From Streptomyces sp. NBC_01216 (lineage in GTDB: Bacteria; Actinomycetota; Actinomycetes; Streptomycetales; Streptomycetaceae), in the NCBI RefSeq assembly GCF_035994945.1, contig NZ_CP108677.1:2480001-2544000 (forward strand): a stretch of 64,000 nucleotides of DNA, written 5' to 3'. Each line of letters starts with the position of its first letter. Position 1 is the first letter of the stretch. The position numbers were made by a program, and so were the translations under genes. The notes below the pieces were generated by a model that ran no database searches, had not been told where the DNA came from, and saw only the letters and a list, made by a program, of their open reading frames with translations. Positions 52,630 to 61,283 of the stretch are shown here, one piece after another.

Positions 52630-53898
52630 CTACGCCGCAGGACCGGTCCCCGGGCCGGACACGGGGCGGGTCGACATCCCGCGTCGGCTCGCGGCCGACC
52701 AGGCCACCAGGCCGAGGACCAGTGCCGTACCCAGGCCGATCCCGCCGATCCCCACGGCCAGCATCGAGCGGCGGTGGTCCGTGCCGTGGGTGGCGAGGCC
52801 GAACACGGTGGCGTCTGCTTCTCCCGCGTACTCCGGGCCCGGCTGGGGTGCTCCCCGGACCGAGACGTCCAGCTCCAGCGGGACGGCTTCGGGGACGCGG
52901 CGGTCGAGGGTGAGCTGAAGGTAGTACGCACCCTGGAAGCGCATCGCCCGTACGGCGCCGGAGGAGCCCTGGGTCCGGTTCGCGTACGCGGCGGGCGCGG
53001 TGAGGAGGGAGACGGTCGTGGGCCGGCCGGTGTAGAGGGCCTTGCGTTCCTCGACGGCGCCGCGGGCCGGGTTGTAGAGCGCGACCCGCAGTCCGTCCGC
53101 TGTGACGGTGCCTTCCGGCGATGCCGAGTTGGCGAACCGGGCGGTGACGCCGAGCTGTTGCCCCCAGGCGAGGGGGACCCGGTAGAAACGGCTCTCCCCG
53201 GGCCGAAGGGTGTCGCGCCAGCCGCCGTCACCGAGAAGGGGTGCGTCGTTGAACCCCGTTCCCCCGCCTACCTGTCGCGCGGGGCCGCTCACGAGCGGGG
53301 GTGCCGTGGTGCTCCACCCGGTCGGCGCGGGTGGTGGTGTCGCGTCGTTCCTGAGCCCGGGTTCGACGACGTACTTCAGCTCGACCGGCATCCTGGTCGC
53401 TGTGACGCTGTCCTGCTCGCGGCCCACGCCTTCGACGGCGAACAGGTAGTCGCCGGGTTGTTGGCAGTCGCGCCCGGCTTCGATGCGGCGGCTGACGTAG
53501 TCGGCGATCGGGCGGGCGGACTCGCCGTAGAAGCGAAGGTCGTTCAGTCCGCCGCAGGCGATGCCGGAGGCCGTCGTCAGGGACAGTGTGATGCCGTCGA
53601 CCACGCCGACGGTGCCGCCCGGCGGCGGGGCGAGTACGGCGGAGAGGAAGACGTTGGAGACACCGTCGAGATGGACCCGGTAGAACTTCTTCTCGCCCTT
53701 CGCGATCACATCGGTATAGGTACCCGGCCCTGGAAGCAGCGGCCCCCGGTCGCCGGCTGCCGCACCCGCGACGGGCTTCGCGGCCCGGTCCGTTCGGTAG
53801 GGGGGCAGCGGCGCGACCGGCGCCGTGTCGCCAGGGGACGGCGCCGGCGGGGCGAGCACGAGGGCGAGAGCGGCTGACACCGCGGCGCCTCCCAACAT
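52630..53898 (-). CDS. Secreted, C-terminally membrane-anchored protein, last gene of the Tad operon
   Basis: 422 residues. Signal sequence (~1-20) and a large external part with two similar beta-rich modules (GEKKFYRVHLDGVSNVFLSA and GESRFYRVPLAWGQQLGVTA), resembling pre-peptidase C-terminal-type domains. A C-terminal membrane helix (LAVGIGGIGLGTALVLGLVA) and a short basic tail end it. ATG 53898 immediately follows the TAG of the OmpA-family gene (TAGATG), so translation is coupled. I see no catalytic motif. It may be a surface or pilus-associated component; function unknown. Confidence 0.72.
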   Translation of the reverse strand: MLGGAAVSAALALVLAPPAPSPGDTAPVAPLPPYRTDRAAKPVAGAAAGDRGPLLPGPGTYTDVIAKGEKKFYRVHLDGVSNVFLSAVLAPPPGGTVGVVDGITLSLTTASGIACGGLNDLRFYGESARPIADYVSRRIEAGRDCQQPGDYLFAVEGVGREQDSVTATRMPVELKYVVEPGLRNDATPPPAPTGWSTTAPPLVSGPARQVGGGTGFNDAPLLGDGGWRDTLRPGESRFYRVPLAWGQQLGVTARFANSASPEGTVTADGLRVALYNPARGAVEERKALYTGRPTTVSLLTAPAAYANRTQGSSGAVRAMRFQGAYYLQLTLDRRVPEAVPLELDVSVRGAPQPGPEYAGEADATVFGLATHGTDHRRSMLAVGIGGIGLGTALVLGLVAWSAASRRGMSTRPVSGPGTGPAA

Positions 53899-54513
53899 CT
53901 ATCCGCCCGTCGTCCGGGGGAAGGACACCTCGACGCGACGGTTCTTCTTCCGGCCTTCCTCGGTGCGGTTGTCTGCGATGGGATAGTCCTCGCTGTAACC
54001 GCGGATGTCGAAGGTCTTCCCAGGGCCGAGACTCCTGGCCAGCTCCTGCTGAACGGCGTCGGCGCGCTGCTTGGAGAGCGTGAGGCCGTGTTCGTACGAG
54101 CCGAGGTTGTCGGTGAACCCGAAGACCCGGACCCTGCCGGAGTTCTGTTTGTTGATCTCTGCGGCGATGGCGGCGATCCGGGCAGTGGCGGAGCTGCTCA
54201 GCTTGGCACTGTCCTTGCCGAAGAGCACCTCGGCCTGGAGCGCGAAGGTGATGTCGACGTTGGTGTCCTCGCGGCGCTGCTCACCACCCTCCTCCTCGAC
54301 AACCTGCTTGATGTCGAGGATCTTGGCGGGCGCGAGGGTCGCCCCGTCGGGAAGCATGAGTTCCGGCGCGTTCGTGTCGATCTCGGGTGGTGGCGACGCG
54401 GACGCGGCAGACCCGGGGGGATCGTCGGCACGCGCGGGGCCGACGGTGAGGGTGCACGCCGCGAGGAGCGTGGCGGTGGCGAGAACCGCGAAGCGGTGGG
54501 GGGTGGTGGTCAT
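53899..54513 (-). CDS. OmpA-family peptidoglycan-binding protein
   Basis: 204 residues. A Sec signal peptide (~1-29; it contains a Cys, LAACTL, that might be a lipobox) is followed by a linker and a C-terminal OmpA domain (~90-204). This has VLFGKDSAKLSSSATARIAA, RVRVFGFTDNLGSYEHGLTL, SKQRADAVQQEL and GRKKNRRVEVSF, the conserved diaminopimelate-binding motifs. In a Gram-positive it would grip peptidoglycan from outside, possibly to hold the pilus machinery to the wall. The preceding gene ends 11 bases upstream, in the same operon. Confidence 0.9.
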   Translation of the reverse strand: MTTTPHRFAVLATATLLAACTLTVGPARADDPPGSAASASPPPEIDTNAPELMLPDGATLAPAKILDIKQVVEEEGGEQRREDTNVDITFALQAEVLFGKDSAKLSSSATARIAAIAAEINKQNSGRVRVFGFTDNLGSYEHGLTLSKQRADAVQQELARSLGPGKTFDIRGYSEDYPIADNRTEEGRKKNRRVEVSFPRTTGG

Positions 54514-54524
54514 GGCGGCAGCCC

Positions 54525-55103
54525 TCAGGAGAGTTTGATGGTGCCGGGGTCGAAGGTGGGAAGCTGAAGCATTACCTCGGTGGTGCCGGCGGGAGGGGCG
54601 GGAAACTGCATGAAGACGGCAGCGGATTCCCCGGCGCCGATCAGGCTCAGACCAGTTGTCGTCAGCGGACGTCCATCTGTGTCACGCAGGACGTAGTAGC
54701 GCTTCTTCTCGCGGGAGTCCACGAGGCTCGCTCCACCAAAGGAGCTTCCGTGCTTCAGCACTTCCGTCTCGTTTCCCTGAACCCCCACGGGGACGGCGCG
54801 CCCCTTGCCCGAAGCGTTCTTCAGCAAGCCCTTGACTGTGACAAAACCACCCGCGTCACGGCGCGCCGAGTTGATGACCAACTCGAAACCTTCCGGCCCT
54901 TTGAGGATGGCCAGCACTTCGGCAGGCTCTTCGGTCTGTGCTCCCTTGCCGCCTGCAGTGGGCTTAGGGTCGGCTGTGCTCGCGGATGCCTTGCCTCTGG
55001 GGGCTTCGTCCTCGCTGCCGCAGCCGGCCACGCTGAGGACGAGAGCCGCTAGGACGACGGCGATCGTCCCCTTGCGGATCTGCGTTGCGTACCGAGCGCT
55101 CAT
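54525..55103 (-). CDS. Tad-operon lipoprotein of unknown function
   Basis: 192 residues. The lipobox VAGC follows a typical signal (TIAVVLAALVLS). A Lys/Pro/Thr linker (~30-60) precedes a beta-rich domain (GFELVINSARRDAGGFVTVK, GLLKNASGKGRAVPVGV, AAVFMQFPAPPAGTTEVML) that looks like an immunoglobulin-like accessory domain. It is located between tadG-like and ompA-like genes with short gaps of 21 and 11 bases, so it belongs to the pilus operon. Family not recognised. Confidence 0.75.
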   Translation of the reverse strand: MSARYATQIRKGTIAVVLAALVLSVAGCGSEDEAPRGKASASTADPKPTAGGKGAQTEEPAEVLAILKGPEGFELVINSARRDAGGFVTVKGLLKNASGKGRAVPVGVQGNETEVLKHGSSFGGASLVDSREKKRYYVLRDTDGRPLTTTGLSLIGAGESAAVFMQFPAPPAGTTEVMLQLPTFDPGTIKLS

Positions 55104-55124
55104 GGGTCGCGGTTCCTTCGTTTG

Positions 55125-55739
55125 TCAGTCGGCCAGTCGAACGGTGAAGAGATCGGCTGCGCTCGGCAGTCTGGGGGCCTCAGGATCGATCTCCCAAACG
55201 ATTCCGTGACAGGTGAGGCCGAGAATGGGGCTGGGCTCCGTCAGGGTAGGCGTAGGTATCGGGCCCGGACTGGACGGGTCCGGCGAAGGCTCTTCGGAGT
55301 CTGGCGCGGGCTCGGTCGCCTCGAAGATGCAGCGGGGTTCGATGACCGCAGAAGCCGTTGCCGCGGCGTGTTGCTTCTCCGTGCCGGGTACAACGGACGC
55401 GCCCACGGCGTTCAGGGTGCGCACCTCCACCATGAAGCCTTCCTGCCCGGAAAGCGGCACACAGCCGTCTCCAGAGAGTGTCGCCTGATTCTTGGCTGCG
55501 AAGGAGGCCGCACTGAGGCAGGCGGCCCCTTCGTCGTAGGCTCTGCCGTCGACGAAGTCATCCCACCGAGAAGGATCGAGAATGACATCTAGCCAGCCAT
55601 CTCTGAGCTGGTCGCGCGCGTCCTGAGCTGCCGCGAGCGCGGCGGCATCAGCAGCTGTCTGGGCTCCGTTGCGCGTGGACGCTGCCTGGCCTACGACGAA
55701 ATAGGCGAACGCGAGGAAGAGCAGACCCGCCACCACCAC
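55125..55739 (-). CDS. TadG/Tad_N-like pilus-assembly protein (start codon unclear)
   Basis: About 204 residues from the first in-frame GTG, but the homologous region seems to begin about 8-10 codons earlier at DSGQAFPIYIVVVAGLLFLA, for which no ATG, GTG or TTG is available in frame after the flp stop at 55790. The core is the Tad_N pattern: a membrane helix (AGLLFLAFAYFVVG), then AASTRNGAQTAADAAALAAA. A variable secreted region ends in a Pro/Thr/Ser-rich tail with cysteines (GLTCHGIVW, PRCIFEATE). TadG-type proteins are inner-membrane/pilus-associated. A GTG at 55780 is out of frame. Confidence 0.7.
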   Translation of the reverse strand: MVVAGLLFLAFAYFVVGQAASTRNGAQTAADAAALAAAQDARDQLRDGWLDVILDPSRWDDFVDGRAYDEGAACLSAASFAAKNQATLSGDGCVPLSGQEGFMVEVRTLNAVGASVVPGTEKQHAAATASAVIEPRCIFEATEPAPDSEEPSPDPSSPGPIPTPTLTEPSPILGLTCHGIVWEIDPEAPRLPSAADLFTVRLAD

Positions 55740-55789
55740 GATGTAGATGGGGAACGCCTGCCCTGAGTCTCCTCGTGCACCGTGGAGCG

Positions 55790-56029
55790 CTAGTTGCCGG
55801 TGAGCTCCGCGATCTTGTTGGTGATCGCGCCCTTGATCGTCTGCCCGATGTCCGTCCCCGTGATCGCCACCACGATCGCCACCACGACCACGATGATCCC
55901 CAGGTACTCGACCGCCGTCTGCCCCCGGTCCCCGCGAAGTCGCCGGTTCCGGTCCCGGGACGTTTCGCGTGCCCAGCTCGACAGGTGAACCTTGGCCTTG
56001 GTCACGGCCCTCAGTAGCGCGTCGTTCAT
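55790..56029 (-). CDS. flp: Flp-type type IVb pilin
   Basis: 79 residues. Basic N-terminus, then the prepilin site RG-QTAVEYL: cleavage after Gly, and Glu at mature position 5. It is followed by the hydrophobic helix LGIIVVVVAIVVAITGTDIG and a short tail (TIKGAITNKIAELTGN). This small size is characteristic of Flp major pilins. ATG 56029 has a G-rich AGGGGG ribosome site. It lies 129 bases downstream of the response regulator gene, the longest gap within the locus, so it may have its own promoter. The first of a second set of short-spaced genes. Confidence 0.93.
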   Translation of the reverse strand: MNDALLRAVTKAKVHLSSWARETSRDRNRRLRGDRGQTAVEYLGIIVVVVAIVVAITGTDIGQTIKGAITNKIAELTGN

Positions 56030-56158
56030 CCTGACCCCCTCTGGGTTCCTGCTCCTTCGCGCCGATGTCGGCACCGGCACGGTATGCCCGGGGTCCGGGG
56101 AGGGAACAGGGTCCAGGGACCCAAAGGCGGCCGTGCCCGTGGTGGTCGGTCGGGGTGG

Positions 56159-56857
56159 TCATGATGCCGTCCTCGTGCCCAGCCAGGCCGCTATCGCTTC
56201 GCTTCGCGTGCGGCTGTGGAGCTTCGCGAAGATGCGGTTGATGTGGTTCTTGACCGTTTTCTCGCTGATGAAGCAGGTGTCGGCGATCTGACGGTTGCTC
56301 ATGCCCGACGCGATCAGGTCCATCACCTCCGCCTCCCTCACACTCAGTCCAAACTGTGCCACATTCCGTTGCGCTTGCGAAGACATAAGACCAAACTTCA
56401 ATGAACTCAAGAGGCTTGGCGCCGAATATTCATGTGCAGTCGCACCTCTCACTACGCCAAGGAGTGCGTTCGCCGCCGTCGGGGTGAAGTGGGCGCGGCC
56501 CGCTCGGACGTCGCGTACGGCGGTGACCAGCTCCTCGGCCGTGAACTCACCGTGGACCAGGTAGCCGCCCGCTCCCAGGCGCAGTGCCTCGCGGACCACG
56601 GTGCTCTCGCCGGTGTAGGTCAGCATCATCACCGGGGCCAGCCGGACCAGGCTCGGCAGGGCCGCCAGGCCGTCGAGTTCGGGCATGCGGACGTCGAGGA
56701 GGATCACGTCCGGGCGCAGCCGTTCCGCGCCCTCGAGCGCTGTACGGCCGTTGGTCGCCTCCGCCACCACCTCGATGTCGGGGTGTCCGCCGAGCAGGGC
56801 CGACAGACCCGCTCGTACGACCGGGTTGTCGTCCGCGACCAGCACCCTGAGTGTCAT
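56159..56857 (-). CDS. LuxR-type response regulator of the Tad locus
   Basis: 232 residues. An N-terminal receiver with VLVADDNPVVRAGL (acidic pair), the phosphorylated Asp in PDVILLDVRMPELDG, the Thr in MLTYTGES and Lys replaced by HG in YLVHGEFTAEE. The switch Lys is not obvious, so its activation may be atypical. A linker (~125-165) leads to the LuxR helix-turn-helix, SVREAEVMDLIASGMSNRQI, ADTCFISEKTVKNHINRIFA. ATG overlaps the kinase stop by four bases. It probably controls the pilus promoters. Confidence 0.92.
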   Translation of the reverse strand: MTLRVLVADDNPVVRAGLSALLGGHPDIEVVAEATNGRTALEGAERLRPDVILLDVRMPELDGLAALPSLVRLAPVMMLTYTGESTVVREALRLGAGGYLVHGEFTAEELVTAVRDVRAGRAHFTPTAANALLGVVRGATAHEYSAPSLLSSLKFGLMSSQAQRNVAQFGLSVREAEVMDLIASGMSNRQIADTCFISEKTVKNHINRIFAKLHSRTRSEAIAAWLGTRTAS

Positions 56858-58086
56858 ACGCCGACCGTCCTCCCCACGGGAAGCTCCAGGCGGACCTCCG
56901 TGCCCGTCGCGCCCGCGCCCTTTCCGATCCGGATGCGCGCACCGACGCCCGCGGCCCGTTCCACCATTCCCACCAGGCCGAAGTGGCCGGTCCCGCGCAG
57001 GCCGTCCAGCGTCGTGTCCGGGGGCAGTCCGCGGCCGTCGTCGCGGACCGTGATGCGCAGCAGACCCGCGAAGACTCCGGCGGAGACGTCGACCCGGGTC
57101 GGGTGGGCGTGGCGGCCGGCGTTCTCCATGGCTTCGGTGGCGATGGTCAGCAGGTGGCGTGCCACGGAGTAGGGGACAGGGGGTACGGCTTCGTCCCCGA
57201 CCCGCCGGTAGGCGGCGGTGATGCCGGAGCGGTGGCCGAAGTCGGCTACTCGTAGAGCCAGTTCCGCTGGTACGTCGACGTCGGCCGTTCCGTCGCCGCC
57301 GTACGCCCGGCGGCGCAGGTCAGCGAGGAGTTCGCGTGATTCGGCCGCCGCCCGGCGGGCGGAGCGGGCCACGAGCGCGGCCTGGTCGCGGACGGTCGGG
57401 GGGCCGTCGGTGGCGGCGAGTCCGTCGGCCGCGAGGGCGAGGCCATGCAGGGTGGTGGCGACCGAGTCATGCATCTCGCGGGCGAGGCGGGCGCGTTCCT
57501 CCTCCACGGCCTGGGCGGCGGCGAGGCGGGCGCGGGTGTCGGTGAGGGCCTGGCTGGCCGCGCCGAAGCGGAGCAGCAGGCCGCCGAGGGTGACGCCGAG
57601 GGCACCGGTGACGACGCAGAGGCCGGGCAGTTGGGTGGCTTCGCCGAGTCCCATGCGCGGGTGGCGCGGGTCGGCGGCGTGGACGGCGAGCAGGATCAGC
57701 GACTGGAGACTCGCGAAGAACGCGGCACCGCGCCAGCCGTAGCCGAGGCCGGCGAGGAGAGGGGTGCAGACACTGACGTAGCCGAGGGTGCTCTGGGGGC
57801 CGGCGGTGACGAGGAGCAGCGAGCCGAAGAGGGTGTCGGCGGCGAGGAGGGCGGGGTGTCGCAGGAGGAGCGGCCCGAAGCGTTCCCAGTCCCTGAACAG
57901 GACGTACGAGCCCATGAAGGTGACGAGGACGGCGGCGCCGACGAGTTTCCGGGGGAGGCCGGGGGCGGCGTTGAGGAGAGCGGCGGGGGTGGCGAGGGCG
58001 ATCATGGCGAGGCGGAAGCCGAAGACCTGGCGGCACAGCGCCTGGAGGGCGTTGACCTGCAGGGTCGTGGTGGATGCCGCTCTCAT
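56854..58086 (-). CDS. Sensor histidine kinase (HisKA_3/NarL-type) of the Tad locus
   Basis: 410 residues. Five or six N-terminal membrane segments (~20-185: FRLAMIALATPAALLNAAPG, LLLRHPALLAADTLFGSLLL, LPGLCVVTGALGVTLGGLLL) act as the sensor. The dimerisation helix has EERARLAREMHDSVATTLHG, with His in the RExHD motif. The ATPase domain shows TEAMENAGRHAHPTRVDVS (N box) and RDDGRGLP (G1), plus GHFGLVGMVERAAGVGARI. The stop overlaps the response regulator start (ATGA), a classical two-gene unit. GTG 58095 overlaps the TadC stop and is an alternative start. The signal sensed is unknown. Confidence 0.93.
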   Translation of the reverse strand: MRAASTTTLQVNALQALCRQVFGFRLAMIALATPAALLNAAPGLPRKLVGAAVLVTFMGSYVLFRDWERFGPLLLRHPALLAADTLFGSLLLVTAGPQSTLGYVSVCTPLLAGLGYGWRGAAFFASLQSLILLAVHAADPRHPRMGLGEATQLPGLCVVTGALGVTLGGLLLRFGAASQALTDTRARLAAAQAVEEERARLAREMHDSVATTLHGLALAADGLAATDGPPTVRDQAALVARSARRAAAESRELLADLRRRAYGGDGTADVDVPAELALRVADFGHRSGITAAYRRVGDEAVPPVPYSVARHLLTIATEAMENAGRHAHPTRVDVSAGVFAGLLRITVRDDGRGLPPDTTLDGLRGTGHFGLVGMVERAAGVGARIRIGKGAGATGTEVRLELPVGRTVGV

Positions 58087-58091
58087 GGCTG

Positions 58092-58979
58092 TCACTCGCC
58101 GGTGATCGAGCCGAAGTTCGTGCCCGTTCCGAGGAACAGGCCCGCACCGAGCAGGATCATGGTCGCCGGGACCATCAGGGTCGTGATCACCATGGTGGCC
58201 TTCGGGACGGCCTTCGCGGCCTTCCTCCGGGCGTTCTGCGCGTCGGTGCGCCGCATGTCGTTGGCGATCTGGATGAGGGTGTCCACGATCGGGGCGCCGA
58301 GTTCCTCGCCTTGCTGGAGGGCGGTGACGAACTGGGCGACCTGTTCGCTGTCGTTGCGGCGGCGCAGTTCGTCGAATGCCTGGCGGCGGCTGACGCCCAT
58401 GTCCATCTGACGGAGGGTGATGCGGAGTTCGTCGGCCCAGGGGCCTTCGTACTTGTCGGCGACGCGGTCGAGCGCCTGCCGGAAGCCGAGCCCGGCGGAG
58501 ACGACGACGGCGAGGACGTCGAGGAAGTCGGGCAGGGTGCGTTCGATCTGGTCCTTCCGGATGCGGACGGCGGACCAGATGCCGACCTCGGTCCAGAACG
58601 CGGCGAAGGCGAACAGCAGCAGGGCGACGAGTACGTCTCCGTTGAAAAGCATGATCAGGCCGCCGAGACCGCCGAGGAAGCCGTAGACGGCGCGCCGTGC
58701 CCCGTAGCGGTCGATGGTCAGGCCGCCGGGGTTTCCCGCGAGGTCGATCCGGCGGCGGACGGCGTTGACCCGCTTGGGGCCCATGAGCCGCAGCACGGTG
58801 GCCGAGTAGCGCATGCCGAGGCGGTCGACGAGGGAGTCGACGGCGCCGGTGCGGGTGGCGCCGACCTCCAGGGCCAGCCGGAGGTCGTCGGGGAGTCTCG
58901 CGTCGGCACGGTAGAGGCGGATGCCGTAGAAGGCTCCGGCGACGGCCAGGCCGGCGAGGAAGGCGAGCAGCAGGTCCAC
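58092..58979 (-). CDS. tadC: Type II secretion F-domain protein TadC
   Basis: 295 residues. A first membrane helix (LLLAFLAGLAVAGAFYGIRL), a cytoplasmic part (LPDDLRLALEVGATRTGAV), a T2SSF domain with TLPDFLDVLAVVVSAGLGFR, QALDRVADKYEGPWADELRI and FVTALQQGEELGAPIVDTLI, then two C-terminal membrane helices. TadC is an inner-membrane platform protein that couples the TadA ATPase to pilin extrusion. The TadB gene begins 12 bases upstream. ATG at 58979. Confidence 0.93.
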   Translation of the reverse strand: MDLLLAFLAGLAVAGAFYGIRLYRADARLPDDLRLALEVGATRTGAVDSLVDRLGMRYSATVLRLMGPKRVNAVRRRIDLAGNPGGLTIDRYGARRAVYGFLGGLGGLIMLFNGDVLVALLLFAFAAFWTEVGIWSAVRIRKDQIERTLPDFLDVLAVVVSAGLGFRQALDRVADKYEGPWADELRITLRQMDMGVSRRQAFDELRRRNDSEQVAQFVTALQQGEELGAPIVDTLIQIANDMRRTDAQNARRKAAKAVPKATMVITTLMVPATMILLGAGLFLGTGTNFGSITGE

Positions 58980-58991
58980 GAGGTCCTCCCC

Positions 58992-59933
58992 TCAGACGTC
59001 GATCTTCGAGAAGCGGCGGATGACGGCGAAGCCGACGACGTACAGGGCGAAGGCGGCCACGACGGCGGCCTGGCCGAGTCCGGAGCCGGTCATCCGGTCC
59101 AAGGCGCCGGGCTGCATGTTGTCGATGAGCAGGAGGGAGCCGATGCCGATGACGGGGACGGCGTAGGCGGTCATGCTGACCTGGGACAACTGGGTGCGGA
59201 CCTCGCGCCGTGTCTCCTTGCGTTCCTCCAGCGTCTCGGTCAGGTTGCGCAGGGAGGAGACGACGGTGCCGCCGGCCTTGTTGGCGAGGACGAGCGTGGT
59301 GACGAGGACGACGAGTTCGCGGGACGGCAGGCGTTCGGCGAGCTCGCCGAGGGCGTCGTCGAGGGAGGTGCCGACGGCGAGCTGCTGGGCGACCTTCTCC
59401 AGTTCGTCGCCGGCCGGTGCCTCCAGCTCGTCGGCGGCCATGCTGAGGGCCATGCGCAGGGCGAGTCCGGCCTGGGTGGCGTTGGCGAGGATGCGGGAGA
59501 GTTCGGGGAGCTGGTTGATGAACTTCTCGATGCGTTTCTGGCGCTGCCAGCCGAGGAAGCCCAGAGCGATCCACAGGCCGAGGAATCCGCAGAGGGGACC
59601 GAAGAACGGGGAGAGCAGGGCCTGTCCGATCATCCACAGGGCGGCGACGGTCGCGGCCATCGCGACGAGGAACTCGCCGGGCGTCAGGTCGAGGCCGGTG
59701 GCGGAGATCCGGAGTTCGAGCCGGCGGCCGAAGCGGGTGCGGCGGACGCGCCGGTCGATGCCGCGGAAGCGGCGGCGGCGCCGGCCGGTGGCCTCGGGCG
59801 GGCCGGTGTCGGTGAGCCGGGCGACGAGGGCCGCGCGCTGGGCGGCTCCGCTCGCGTACATCCGTACGCCGATCACGCCGAGGAGGCAGGCGAGCAGCGT
59901 GACGCCGATCGTCAGCGGGGTCGGGTCGTTCAT
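58992..59933 (-). CDS. tadB: Type II secretion F-domain protein TadB
   Basis: 313 residues. N-terminal helix (LTIGVTLLACLLGVIGVRMY), a basic cytoplasmic stretch (GRRRRRFRGIDRRVRRTRFG), two helices, then the T2SSF domain (INQLPELSRILANATQAGLA, DDALGELAERLPSRELVVLV, TTLVLANKAGGTVVSSL) and two final helices. It is the paralogue and partner of TadC and forms the inner-membrane platform. It lies 9 bases after the CpaF stop. ATG at 59933. Confidence 0.93.
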   Translation of the reverse strand: MNDPTPLTIGVTLLACLLGVIGVRMYASGAAQRAALVARLTDTGPPEATGRRRRRFRGIDRRVRRTRFGRRLELRISATGLDLTPGEFLVAMAATVAALWMIGQALLSPFFGPLCGFLGLWIALGFLGWQRQKRIEKFINQLPELSRILANATQAGLALRMALSMAADELEAPAGDELEKVAQQLAVGTSLDDALGELAERLPSRELVVLVTTLVLANKAGGTVVSSLRNLTETLEERKETRREVRTQLSQVSMTAYAVPVIGIGSLLLIDNMQPGALDRMTGSGLGQAAVVAAFALYVVGFAVIRRFSKIDV

Positions 59934-59942
59934 CGTCGCTTC

Positions 59943-61283
59943 CTACTTCGCTTCTCGGGTGGCGAGCTGGTCGTCCGACGTGGCGACGCCGAACGCCTGC
60001 GGGATGGGCTGGCCCGCCATGTAGAGCCGTTCGGCGACGCGGCGCGGGAGCGGGTGGTAAGCGAACTCGCCGTGGACGCGGCCGTCGGCGGCGATCGGCC
60101 GGGCCCGGAATCGGCAGACGGTGGCGAGGGTGAACCGTTCGCGTCCGTGGGAGGCGAGGAGGGCGATCTCGGTGATCCGGCGGGTGCCGTCGGGGTGCCG
60201 GGTGAGTTGGACGAGGACGTCGACGGCGCTGTTGATCTGGTCGCGGAGGGCCTCGAAGGGGACGCGGACCTCGGACATGGACGCGAGGGTCTGCAGCCGA
60301 GTCAGGGCGTCCTCAGCGGAGTTGGCGTGCACGGTGGCGAGGGAGCCGTCGTGGCCGGTGGACATGGCCTGGAGCATGTCGAGGGTCTCGCCGCCGCGGA
60401 CCTCGCCGACGATGATGCGGTCGGGGCGCATGCGCAGGGAGTTGCGGACGAGGTCCCGGATGCTGACCTGGCCGCGCCCCTCGATGTTCGGGGGCCGGCT
60501 TTCGAGGCGGATGACGTGGGACTGCTGGAGCTGGAGTTCGGCGGAGTCCTCGATGGTGATGACCCGTTCGCCCTCGGGGATGAGTCCGGAGAGGGCGTTG
60601 AGGAGGGTGGTCTTCCCGGTGCCGGTGGCGCCGGAGACGATGATGTTGAACTTGGCCTGGACGAGTCCGGAGAGCAGGAACAGCATCTGGTCGTCGAGCG
60701 AGCCGAGGGCGGTCATCTCGTGGAGGGTGTAGGCGCGGGGGAAGCGGCGGATCGTGAGTGTCGCCCCGGTCAGTGACAGGGGCGGGATGACGACGTTGAC
60801 GCGTTCGCCCGTGGGCAGCCGGGCGTCGACCATCGGGTTCGACTCGTCCACGCGGCGGTTGACGGTGGAGACGATCCGCTCGATGGTCTGCATGAGCTGC
60901 TCGTGGGAGGCGAAGCGCAGCGGGAGCAGTTCGACGCGGCCGGCCCGTTCGATGAAGATCTGGTCGGGGCCGTTGACCATGATCTCGGTGATGGAGGCGT
61001 CTTCGAGGAGAGGTTCGAGGACGCCGAGGCCGAGTGCCTCGTCGACGACGCGGCGGATGAGTTGGGCCCGTTCCACGGTGGAGAGGACGGGGCCTTCGCG
61101 GCTGATGATGTGCCCGAGGACGCGTTCGAGGCGGGTCCGGCGTTCCGCCGCGGCGAGCGCGGACATCTCGGTGAGGTCGATCTCTTCGAGGAGTTTGGCG
61201 CGGAAGGTGGCGACGAGGTGGCCGTCTTCCCTGCCGCCGGGCCCGTTCTCCTCGGGGGCGCTGATGCGGGACCGCAGGCTCAC
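59943..61283 (-). CDS. cpaF: Pilus assembly ATPase CpaF/TadA
   Basis: 446 residues, secretion-type AAA ATPase. The N-terminal domain includes LGVLEPLLEDASITEIMVNG. Walker A is IVSGATGTGKTTLLNALSGL, the Asp box is ERVITIEDSAELQLQQ, the Walker B region has RPDRIIVGEVRGGETLDMLQ, and the His box is GHDGSLATVHANSAEDALTR. Arg residues for hexamer contacts are present. It provides the energy for pilus assembly. The ATG at 61283 overlaps the preceding stop by four bases. Confidence 0.96.
   Translation of the reverse strand: MSLRSRISAPEENGPGGREDGHLVATFRAKLLEEIDLTEMSALAAAERRTRLERVLGHIISREGPVLSTVERAQLIRRVVDEALGLGVLEPLLEDASITEIMVNGPDQIFIERAGRVELLPLRFASHEQLMQTIERIVSTVNRRVDESNPMVDARLPTGERVNVVIPPLSLTGATLTIRRFPRAYTLHEMTALGSLDDQMLFLLSGLVQAKFNIIVSGATGTGKTTLLNALSGLIPEGERVITIEDSAELQLQQSHVIRLESRPPNIEGRGQVSIRDLVRNSLRMRPDRIIVGEVRGGETLDMLQAMSTGHDGSLATVHANSAEDALTRLQTLASMSEVRVPFEALRDQINSAVDVLVQLTRHPDGTRRITEIALLASHGRERFTLATVCRFRARPIAADGRVHGEFAYHPLPRRVAERLYMAGQPIPQAFGVATSDDQLATREAK

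Noticed and set aside
58074..60776. 900-residue plus-strand frame over tadC, tadB and cpaF
   Set aside because: Antisense shadow; all real motifs are on the minus strand.
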